5,413 nt of DNA from DATGEP01 sp035310125 (GTDB taxonomy: Bacteria > Chloroflexota > Ktedonobacteria > Ktedonobacterales > JADMIN01): NCBI GenBank assembly GCA_035310125.1, contig DATGEP010000329.1, positions 1 through 5,413 on the forward strand, written 5' to 3'. A model generated the notes under the pieces. It saw only the letters and a list, made by a program, of their open reading frames with translations, did no database searches and was not told where the DNA came from. Numbering within the stretch: the stretch's first letter is position 1; the number at the start of each line of letters is the position of its first letter. Below, one piece after another: positions 1 through 5,381 of the stretch. The translations under genes were made by a program, and so were the position numbers.

Positions 1-836
1 TTGGCGCTGGGCTCAACATTGTCGTGAGCGTGCAGCACGCACCCCAGTTCTATCGCTCGCCAGCAAGCGGACTCATGCCGTCCGACCCGAGCACATACCA
101 GCGGCTGATGCAGGCCATGGCCAGTCGTTACGCCGGCAAGATCAAGTTGTACGAGTTGTGGAATGAAGAGAACCTCGCCCGCGAAGCGGGGCAAGGCAAT
201 GTCGATCCATCCACCTACTTGCCCCTGCTCAAGGCCGGCTATGCGGGCACCAAGGCAGGCGACCCCACCGCGCAGGTTATTCTCGGCGCCTTGAGCCCGA
301 CCGGCGCGAACCAGCCCGGCATTTCAATGGACGACCTGCAGTACCTGAAGGGCTTGTATGCGCTCAATAACGGCGAGGTAAAGAATTACTTCGACGTGCT
401 TGGCGCGCACCTGAGCGGGTTCTCCAACCCACCCGACTGCACACCAGCCACACCCCAATGCAGCCTCTCAGGTGGGTGGAACAATGATCCCAGCTTCTTT
501 GCGTTTTACCGGCTGGGCCAGTACCACGATGCGCTGACCCAGGCCGGCGATGACAAGAAGATCTGGCTCACGGAGTTCGGCTACGACTCGAGCCCGGTCG
601 CCGTACCCGGTTATGAGTACTCCACGTTCATCTCCGAGGACGCGCAGGCGCGCTTCCTGGTGCAGGCGTTCGGCATCGCCCGTCAGACCGCCTATATCGG
701 TGGCGTCATGGTCTGGAATCTGAATTATCAGATCGCGGTGCCACAGACCGACGAGAAGTGGGGCTTTGCCGTACTCCACGCAGACTGGAGCCCGCGGCCT
801 GCCTTTCTGGCGCTCGCCTCGATGCCCAAGAGCTAA
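1..836 (+). CDS. Clan GH-A glycoside hydrolase, GH39/PslG-like, C-terminal 277 residues (5' partial)
   Basis: The reading frame is open to the left edge (first full codon at base 3), and the residues before the GTG at 24 read GAGLNIVVSV, a typical barrel strand. The gene therefore starts outside the window and the GTG is internal. Counting from that GTG as residue 1, the acid/base glutamate is E48 in YELWNEEN (bases 165-167) and the nucleophile is E184 in IWLTEFGY (573-575). These are the strand-4 and strand-7 glutamates of clan GH-A TIM barrels. The end has a GVMVWNLN strand and a WSPRPAFLAL tail, as in PslG-like and GH39-like proteins. C139 and C146 could form a disulfide, which would fit a secreted enzyme, but any signal peptide lies outside the window. 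The protein probably cleaves a polysaccharide or oligosaccharide; the substrate cannot be told. WNEEN replaces the more usual WNEPN. Fold assignment is firm; the family within the clan is not. Confidence 0.85.
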   Translation, partial: GAGLNIVVSVQHAPQFYRSPASGLMPSDPSTYQRLMQAMASRYAGKIKLYELWNEENLAREAGQGNVDPSTYLPLLKAGYAGTKAGDPTAQVILGALSPTGANQPGISMDDLQYLKGLYALNNGEVKNYFDVLGAHLSGFSNPPDCTPATPQCSLSGGWNNDPSFFAFYRLGQYHDALTQAGDDKKIWLTEFGYDSSPVAVPGYEYSTFISEDAQARFLVQAFGIARQTAYIGGVMVWNLNYQIAVPQTDEKWGFAVLHADWSPRPAFLALASMPKS

Positions 837-843
837 ACCAGCC

Positions 844-849
844 TAGAAT
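844..849 (+). promoter_or_regulatory. Possible -10 box (TAGAAT) of a leaderless promoter
   Basis: TAGAAT ends 7 bases before the ATG at 857. With that spacing transcription would begin at or next to the A of the start codon, giving a leaderless mRNA. The only purine-rich run (GAGGA, 851-855) sits one base from the ATG, too close to work as a ribosome binding site. No convincing -35 box is visible. The box lies in the 20-base gap after the glycosidase stop codon, so the small gene may be transcribed on its own as well as by read-through. Confidence 0.4.
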
Positions 850-856
850 CGAGGAC

Positions 857-1303
857 ATGCCTTTTGTCCTGGACGACCTCGAGCACATTCGGGTGCGGGT
901 GGGCATGGGTACCAAATCGTTGCGCGAGATGACCGACACCCAGTTCATGGCCTGGCTGCGCGGGCAGGGCGCGCGTGGGGACATCGGCGTGGTCAAAACT
1001 GGACCCGGCGAGCTGATGATCCCCATCGAGGAGCGGGTGCGCGTGCTCAATGACCTGGAGCAATCCGGCTTCTACATTCGCGACGTCATGGGCACGGCAT
1101 CCCAGTTCGTCGGACCTGACCGGGCGGTGCTGGCGCGAACGCTGAGCCACCTGGAGGCCACCCGCGAACACCTCCAGGATGTGGAGGCGGCGATCTCAGA
1201 ATTGGGGGAATTCGACCCGCGCGTTAATATGCGCGCCAGCATCCACGGCGCACTGGAACTGGTTGAACAATTACGCGGCGCGTTCGAGTTCGCGCTGCAC
1301 TGA
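857..1303 (+). CDS. Small uncharacterised protein, 148 aa
   Basis: I do not recognise this family. The frame is open further upstream, but that would overlap the end of the glycosidase, so the ATG at 857 is chosen: it lies 20 bases after the glycosidase stop and 7 bases after a TAGAAT box. The product looks soluble, with no signal peptide or membrane segment. Residues near 22-35 (LREMTDTQFMAWLRG) look like an amphipathic helix. A mixed central part follows, and from about residue 90 to the end the charge pattern suggests long helices (LARTLSHLEATREHLQDVEAAISEL), possibly a coiled coil. There are no cysteines and no catalytic motif that I can see. Its last 33 bases overlap the 3' end of the convergent minus-strand gene. 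The reading frame is plausible on codon use and position; the function is unknown. Confidence 0.65.
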   Translation: MPFVLDDLEHIRVRVGMGTKSLREMTDTQFMAWLRGQGARGDIGVVKTGPGELMIPIEERVRVLNDLEQSGFYIRDVMGTASQFVGPDRAVLARTLSHLEATREHLQDVEAAISELGEFDPRVNMRASIHGALELVEQLRGAFEFALH

Positions 1304-1843
1304 GGTGTAACACCGCACCAGCTCATCCTCCAGCTTGGCCCAGTCCGCCTCAGGGTCGCTCGAGCGCCCGCCGGTGATCAGGTCGACCGTGTTGTTGGCC
1401 TTGATGCGCCACTCAGCGGACTCACGCATCCGCTCCGGCGGCAGACCGAAAAGGTGGCTGTGGAGCGCGGTCATTGCCTCGATGAAGGTTTCCTTGTCCG
1501 GGTTGCCGACGAGTTTGCGGTGCTCGATCCAATAGCCCACCTCCAACTCGGCGGCGCGCCCGGGCACGAAAGACATGCCCGACCAGCGACGGGCAATCCG
1601 ATAGAAGCGGGTGAAGTGACGGCGCACGATCTCCGGGTCATGGTCCACCGGCACCCACGCCACTGAGCCGCGGGCGACGTGATAGGCCGCCACCACTGAC
1701 AACGGGAAGGGGATGTGGAATTGTTCCTGGTTGAGCTGAACCATCAGACCGATCAGCTTCAGCCATTTATGGTCGTAGTAGGCGCGCCAGCCGGCGGCCT
1801 CGAGATGGGCCAACCGCTCAGGCTGGAGGCGGATGGTCGCCAC
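1271..1843 (-). CDS. Uncharacterised 190-aa protein, third gene of the reductase-hyi operon
   Basis: Starts at GTG (1843-1841), 9 bases after the hydroxypyruvate isomerase stop codon. No clear Shine-Dalgarno is visible, so translation may be coupled to the gene before it. No family is recognised. The protein is probably soluble and mainly helical, without signal peptide or membrane segment. It is rich in aromatics and histidines. Segments that look constrained are GWRAYYDHKWLKL (about 18-30), EVGYWIEHRKL (101-111), ALHSHLFGLPPERMRES (126-142) and ANNTVDLITGGRSSD (149-163). The HSH and EH motifs could bind a metal, but this is only a guess. The position suggests a role alongside Hyi and the reductase, or simple co-transcription. 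The stop codon lies inside the end of the convergent plus-strand gene, leaving no room for a terminator between them. Confidence 0.75.
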   Translation of the reverse strand: MATIRLQPERLAHLEAAGWRAYYDHKWLKLIGLMVQLNQEQFHIPFPLSVVAAYHVARGSVAWVPVDHDPEIVRRHFTRFYRIARRWSGMSFVPGRAAELEVGYWIEHRKLVGNPDKETFIEAMTALHSHLFGLPPERMRESAEWRIKANNTVDLITGGRSSDPEADWAKLEDELVRCYTSVQRELERAA

Positions 1844-1852
1844 GGCCCAGGT

Positions 1853-2635
1853 TCAATTGCGATGCGCGCGCGCCAGCCATGCGAGCGCCGCGTCGGTGGT
1901 CGTGCTCGGTCGATACTCGAGGCCTACCGCGCCGGTGTAGCCGAGGTCGTCGAGATCGCGCAGAAACTCGCGGATGGGCTGCTGGCCAGTACCCGGCTCG
2001 TGGCGCCCGGGTACGTCGGCGATCTGAACGTGCTCGATCAACGCCCGATGCTCCTTGAACGCAGCGCGCGCATCGCCCCCCATCATCCCGACGTGGTACT
2101 GGTCGAGTTGCAGGCGCACATTGGGCCGATCGACCGCGCGGACCAGGTCGGCGGCGCGTTCGGCAGTGTCGGCGAAGTAGCCAGGCATATCCACGGTATT
2201 GATGTTCTCGACCAGGATCCGGACCCCGGCCGCCTCGGCCAGTGGCGCCGCGCGACGCAAGTTCTCGATGGCGGTGGTTTCAGCCGCCGCGCGAATCACA
2301 TCCGGCGGGAGCACGCCGGCGATCGCGTTCAATCGGACCGTGCCAAAACGCCGGGCGGCCACGAGCGCGTCGCGGATGCTCTGGAGGAACTCGTCCTCGC
2401 GGCCTGGCAAACTGAGGAGTCCACGCTCGCCCGCGTCCCAGTTGCCGGGATAGGGATCGAACAGGACCAACTCCAGCCCGTGCGATTGCAACAGATCGGC
2501 GACGCGATCGTGGTCGAGCGCGTGGACGAACAGAATCTCCACGCGCGAAAATCCAGCTTCGGCGGCAGCGGAGAACCGATCGTAGACGTCCAGCTCCGGC
2601 CAGAGCATGGACAGGTTGGCTGCGAAATGAGGCAT
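1853..2635 (-). CDS. hyi: Hydroxypyruvate isomerase, 260 aa
   Basis: A xylose-isomerase-like TIM barrel protein that interconverts hydroxypyruvate and tartronate semialdehyde in the cytosol. The frame is open to 2779, but the ATG at 2635 is chosen: it gives MPHFAANLSMLWPELD, the typical Hyi N-terminus, and a length of 260 residues against about 258 for E. coli Hyi. Recognisable family segments are FDPYPGNWDAGERGLL (59-74), ILVENIN (140-146), LQLDQYH (175-181), HVQIADVPGRHEPGTG (202-217) and GLEYRPS (238-244). The expected catalytic glutamates are E143 and E240, at nearly the E. coli numbering. D178, H181, H202 and D207 sit where divalent-metal and substrate ligands are expected in this fold. 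It begins 4 bases after the reductase stop, with only a weak AAGAAG run upstream, so translation is probably coupled. Related sugar isomerases or epimerases are the only alternative and are less likely. Confidence 0.93.
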   Translation of the reverse strand: MPHFAANLSMLWPELDVYDRFSAAAEAGFSRVEILFVHALDHDRVADLLQSHGLELVLFDPYPGNWDAGERGLLSLPGREDEFLQSIRDALVAARRFGTVRLNAIAGVLPPDVIRAAAETTAIENLRRAAPLAEAAGVRILVENINTVDMPGYFADTAERAADLVRAVDRPNVRLQLDQYHVGMMGGDARAAFKEHRALIEHVQIADVPGRHEPGTGQQPIREFLRDLDDLGYTGAVGLEYRPSTTTDAALAWLARAHRN

Positions 2636-2639
2636 CGCT

Positions 2640-3518
2640 TTACTTCTTGGCCACCGTGACGCCAGCGGGCTCTTCCCAGAGTTTGACCAGGGCGGCCATG
2701 TCCTCGTCGCCCATGCCCCGCGCGCGAGCTTCGGAGAAGCGTTGCTCCGCCAGCGCGCCGAGCAGGAGCGGAATGCCACCCGCTTTCGCTTCGTCGTGGA
2801 TCAGGCCAAGGTCCTTCAGAATAAGGCCGACCGGTGTGGCCGGGCTGAAGTCACGCGACATGAAGCGCGGGAGGTTGCGGGTCATCATGGTCGATCCGCC
2901 AAAGGAGGTGCCGATGAGGTCGAGCACGACCTGCGGGTCCGCGCCGAAAGCCGCCCCGAACACCGCTGCTTCGGCAATCGCCGAGGTGTGAATACCAACC
3001 AGGAGCTGGTTGATGAGCTTGACGACCTGGCCGGCCCCCACCGGGCCACACAGCCGAATGTTCTTGCCGAACGCCTGGAGTACCGGCAACGCCCTGTCGA
3101 ACACGGTCTGCTCGCCGCCGACCATGACGGTCAAGGTGCCGCCCTGGGCGCCCGCCGGACCGCCTGAAACGGGTGCATCGAGGAAGTCGGCTCGACGGCC
3201 CGTGAGCTGCTCCGCGCACCAGCGATTCAGGCCCGGGCTAACCGTCGAATGATCGATATAGATCTGGCCCGCGCGGGCATTGGCCGCGAGCTCCGAGTAA
3301 ACCGACTGCACCGACTCGGGCGTCGGTAACGCGGTCATGATGACGTCCGCGCGCTGCGCGACTTGCGCCGCCGATTCGGCCGCGGTGGCGCCCTCGGCAG
3401 CCAGCGCATCGACCGCGGCCCGGGAGCGATTGAACACGTGCACGGTATGCCCGCCGGCCACAAGCCGCTGGGTCATCGGGCGGCCCATCTTGCCCAGGCC
3501 GATAAAACCTGCCTGCAT
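2640..3518 (-). CDS. NAD(P)-dependent beta-hydroxyacid dehydrogenase, likely tartronate semialdehyde (2-hydroxy-3-oxopropionate) reductase, 292 aa
   Basis: A member of the 3-hydroxyisobutyrate dehydrogenase family (GarR/GlxR/MmsB). The frame is open upstream to 3647, but the ATG at 3518 is used because the Rossmann first strand follows at once (MQAGFIGLGKMG, glycine-rich loop at 7-12). GGAG lies four bases before the ATG. The substrate loop DAPVSGGPAGA is at 114-124, preceded by IDHSTVSP (88-95). The catalytic lysine is K167 in GQVVKLIN, with N170. KDLGLIHDEA (235-244) belongs to the C-terminal helical domain. The 292-residue length is normal for the family. Family membership is firm. The substrate is inferred from the hyi gene 4 bases downstream, because a reductase of tartronate semialdehyde to glycerate is its usual metabolic partner. 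3-hydroxyisobutyrate or another small beta-hydroxyacid remains possible, so no symbol is given. Confidence 0.93.
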   Translation of the reverse strand: MQAGFIGLGKMGRPMTQRLVAGGHTVHVFNRSRAAVDALAAEGATAAESAAQVAQRADVIMTALPTPESVQSVYSELAANARAGQIYIDHSTVSPGLNRWCAEQLTGRRADFLDAPVSGGPAGAQGGTLTVMVGGEQTVFDRALPVLQAFGKNIRLCGPVGAGQVVKLINQLLVGIHTSAIAEAAVFGAAFGADPQVVLDLIGTSFGGSTMMTRNLPRFMSRDFSPATPVGLILKDLGLIHDEAKAGGIPLLLGALAEQRFSEARARGMGDEDMAALVKLWEEPAGVTVAKK

Positions 3519-3529
3519 AGCGCTCCAGG

Positions 3530-3539
3530 GTACTAGTAC
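3530..3539. promoter_or_regulatory. 10-base palindrome upstream of the reductase-hyi operon
   Basis: GTACTAGTAC is a perfect palindrome whose near edge is 11 bases upstream of the operon's first ATG (3518). On the minus strand it merges into TACCCT, which ends 8 bases before the ATG and could serve as a -10 box of a short-leader or leaderless promoter. A palindrome at that place would suit an operator. No -35 box is apparent, and a 10-base palindrome alone is weak evidence. Confidence 0.3.
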
Positions 3540-3577
3540 GTCCGGGCGGAAGTGTGCCGCTGACATTGCGGAGGATC

Positions 3578-3597
3578 CAAAGGGGTGTGCCCCTTTG
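3578..3597. repeat. Perfect hairpin: 8-bp stem, 4-base loop, in the divergent intergenic region
   Basis: The left arm CAAAGGGG and right arm CCCCTTTG enclose TGTG. There is no T-tract on either side, so it is not a standard intrinsic terminator. Another CCCCTT at 3601-3606 could pair with the left arm in place of the main right arm. The surrounding sequence has the look of an interspersed intergenic palindrome (REP-like), which would show as many genome copies, but only one copy is in this window. Confidence 0.5.
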
Positions 3598-3672
3598 AAA
3601 CCCCTTCGCAAACGTACGGCAGACCAACGCATAGCGAGCAACCTCATACCGCCGAGGTAGGCCGTTGAAGAG

Positions 3673-3696
3673 AGGGGACCTCAAGTGAGGTCCCCT
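3673..3696 (+). repeat. Strong hairpin: 10-bp perfect stem, AAGT loop, in the leader of the 539-aa gene
   Basis: The arms AGGGGACCTC (3673-3682) and GAGGTCCCCT (3687-3696) are exact reverse complements around AAGT. No T-run follows. It stands 5 bases before the next stem (3702-3746) and 52 bases before the GTG start of the 539-aa gene. If transcribed, it is by far the most stable structure in the gap. Possible roles are blocking read-through transcription or translation into the gene, or stabilising the 5' end of its mRNA; it could also be a recognition site at the end of a mobile element. Confidence 0.6.
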
Positions 3697-3701
3697 GGTG
3701 A

Positions 3702-3746
3702 TGTAGCCTCCGAGTGTTGTTGTTGTTGCAAACCAGGAGGGCTACA
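3702..3746 (+). promoter_or_regulatory. Stem-loop that masks the Shine-Dalgarno of the 539-aa gene
   Basis: TGTAGCCTCC (3702-3711) pairs with GGAGGGCTACA (3736-3746): seven pairs, one bulged G, then three more pairs. The loop of 24 bases holds a (GTT)4 run (3716-3727). The right arm contains five of the six bases of the AGGAGG ribosome binding site, so the closed stem would keep ribosomes off. The pattern points to translational control of the gene. No ligand-binding core is visible, so it is not called a riboswitch. Confidence 0.5.
3735..3740 (+). promoter_or_regulatory. Shine-Dalgarno sequence AGGAGG, fixes the GTG start at 3749
   Basis: AGGAGG lies 8 bases before the GTG at 3749, an ideal spacing. 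It is the only consensus ribosome binding site in the window; the resident genes have weak or no Shine-Dalgarno sequences. This decides the start of the 539-aa gene in spite of the non-ATG codon. Confidence 0.85.
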
Positions 3747-3748
3747 CC

Positions 3749-5368
3749 GTGGCCGATTATGCCACCCTGCTGCGGGACCATGTCACGCTGACCTGTCGTT
3801 CGATTGATCGTCTGTTTCTGCAGGCGTACATGCCCAAGCTCCAGTCGGTCGGGCAGGTGTGCCGGTTTCTCATTCATCAACGCGGGTTCAAGATCCCGTC
3901 ATCGGCCGCCTTTGGGCAAATCGGCGAGGCGTATGTGGCCGCTGTTCACCGCTGGGCCGAAGAGGAGGGCATCCCGATTCGGTACTTCGCCAAAGGCGAC
4001 GACAAAGAGGCGATCGCCGAGCCGCTGCTGCGCGCGGCGGCCAGCGCGGGCGGTGACGGCAAGGTGGTGCTGATCGGCATCGCTCAAGAGAAAGCGTCCG
4101 CCTGGCGCTCGTGGAAGGCAAAAGGCCAGCAGGCATCGGCCCATCCGCGCATGGAGTGGGGCCGCCAGATGGTCTTCGTCAACCACTTTTACATATATCT
4201 GTGGGATCCCGAATGGGGTCCGGCCTTCTGGAAAACCAACGCCTACGCCCCATATCCAATCTGGCTTTGGCTCAATGGCCATTCGTGGGCAAAGCGCCAG
4301 TTGGACAAAGCTGGCATCGCGTATGAGGCACTCGACAATGGCTTTCGCAGCTGTGCTGATCCGGCAGCGCTACAGCGGATCTGCAACTGTCTGGGCCCGA
4401 ATGACGTGCAGGCCTTCTTCTGGCGTTGGTTCCACCGCCTGCCTTCGCCGTTGACCCTCACTGACCTGCAGGCGGGCTATGACTATGCGCTCGCCTTCCG
4501 CCAGTTCGAGGTGTCCGACACGCGGGTGTTCGACCGCCCGCAGGCCGGCCGCGCGTTCTTCGAAGGCGTGATCCGCGACAACCTGGATCTGGGTCGACCG
4601 AACAAGGTGGTGCTGCTCTTTGATCGGAAGCTGCGCTCAAACACACCCGGACGGTTCATGACCAGGATCGTCACCCGTGGCGTGGATCCGCAACTCACCT
4701 GTACCTATAAGTCCTGCCGCCTCAAACAGTACTGGAAACTCGGGCGGGCACTCCGCACCGAGACCGTCATCTGCGACACCCGCGATTTTGACATCGGTCG
4801 TCTGGTCTGCATGAAGAACTGGATAGCCCTACGGGCAGTTGGCGACTCAGCCAACCGGCGTCTGTGCGACGCCGAAGCGCAGACCGCACGACCGGCTCCC
4901 GACGTAGTCACGCTTGCTCACGTGACTCGGCCGTCGACGACCACGGACGGCCTCCACGCCCCAGCCCTGTGCTTCGGCGATCCGCGGGTCATGGCCTTGC
5001 TGGCGGCACTGATGCATTTCAGTTATCTGCTCGCCGGCTTCACCAACCGCCAGTTGGTCGAACTGGTGGCCAGTCTGTTGGCCCAGCCCTACTCCACCCG
5101 CCAGGCCACCTACGATCTACGACGGCTCCGTCGCAAACGCTTGATTACCCGCGTGCCCGGCACGCACCGCTACTACCCAACCGGCTTGGGCCTCCAAGCC
5201 GCCGTTCTCTTCACCAAGGCCCACACACGGGTGCTCGCTCCGGGCCTCGCTCTCCTCAACCCCACCCTGCCGCCCGACCTTGTCCAGCGAAGCCCGCTAA
5301 CGCGTGCCTGGCAACAACTCGACCATGCCCTCGACGACTTCGTTGACCGCCAACTCCGCGCTGCATAA
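3749..5368 (+). CDS. Uncharacterised 539-aa protein with C-terminal winged-helix-like domain; candidate mobile-element protein
   Basis: I cannot assign a named family. No signal peptide or membrane segment is evident. In order: an N-terminal part with LTCRSIDRLFLQAYMPKLQ (14-32); a hydrophobic strand KVVLIGIAQEK (105-115); an aromatic-rich centre with VFVNHFYIYL (142-151), NGHSWAKRQLDKAGI (176-190) and EALDNGFRSCADP (193-205); a charged block with FEVSDTRVFDRP (253-264) and IRDNLDLGRP (275-284); RALRTETVICDTRDF (333-347); and LCFGDPRVMALLAAL (407-421). Residues about 432-495 read as a winged helix: TNRQLVELVASLL, then TYDLRRLRRKRLI as recognition helix, and THRYYPTG as wing. I recall similar proteins, annotated hypothetical, in many phyla and often in several copies per genome, which suggests mobility; this is unverified. 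No DDE, DEDD, HUH or serine/tyrosine recombinase signature is evident. It is transcribed away from the operon behind a folded leader. A DNA-binding regulator or nuclease is the main alternative. Confidence 0.9.
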   Translation: MADYATLLRDHVTLTCRSIDRLFLQAYMPKLQSVGQVCRFLIHQRGFKIPSSAAFGQIGEAYVAAVHRWAEEEGIPIRYFAKGDDKEAIAEPLLRAAASAGGDGKVVLIGIAQEKASAWRSWKAKGQQASAHPRMEWGRQMVFVNHFYIYLWDPEWGPAFWKTNAYAPYPIWLWLNGHSWAKRQLDKAGIAYEALDNGFRSCADPAALQRICNCLGPNDVQAFFWRWFHRLPSPLTLTDLQAGYDYALAFRQFEVSDTRVFDRPQAGRAFFEGVIRDNLDLGRPNKVVLLFDRKLRSNTPGRFMTRIVTRGVDPQLTCTYKSCRLKQYWKLGRALRTETVICDTRDFDIGRLVCMKNWIALRAVGDSANRRLCDAEAQTARPAPDVVTLAHVTRPSTTTDGLHAPALCFGDPRVMALLAALMHFSYLLAGFTNRQLVELVASLLAQPYSTRQATYDLRRLRRKRLITRVPGTHRYYPTGLGLQAAVLFTKAHTRVLAPGLALLNPTLPPDLVQRSPLTRAWQQLDHALDDFVDRQLRAA

Positions 5369-5381
5369 AACTTGACCAGTC

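Noticed and set aside
1150..1178. Perfect inverted repeat CCTGGAGG ... CCTCCAGG
   Set aside because: It lies inside the 148-aa coding region, in two similar helix segments (HLEA and HLQD). Codon constraint explains it.
1220..1237. GCGCG...CGCGC inverted repeat around TTAATA
   Set aside because: It is inside a coding region, and short GC alternations are frequent in this composition.
1715..2659. Long plus-strand open frame of 314 codons opposite hyi
   Set aside because: It is antisense to the well-supported hydroxypyruvate isomerase, and the frame is open because of high-GC codon bias. Its translation shows no family features.
2636..2779. N-terminal extension of the hydroxypyruvate isomerase to an ATG at 2779
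   Set aside because: It would overlap the reductase gene by over 100 bases, has a low-complexity Ser/Arg/Trp-rich translation, and the ATG at 2635 gives the normal family start and length.
3519..3647. N-terminal extension of the reductase to an ATG at 3647
   Set aside because: The added residues are arginine-rich and unlike the family, and run through the 3578-3597 hairpin. The Rossmann first strand begins right after the ATG at 3518.
3749..5368. The 539-aa protein as a classical DDE, IS110-type DEDD or HUH transposase
   Set aside because: No HUH motif is present, no arrangement of acidic residues matches the known signatures by eye, and the C-terminal winged helix is not in the usual position.
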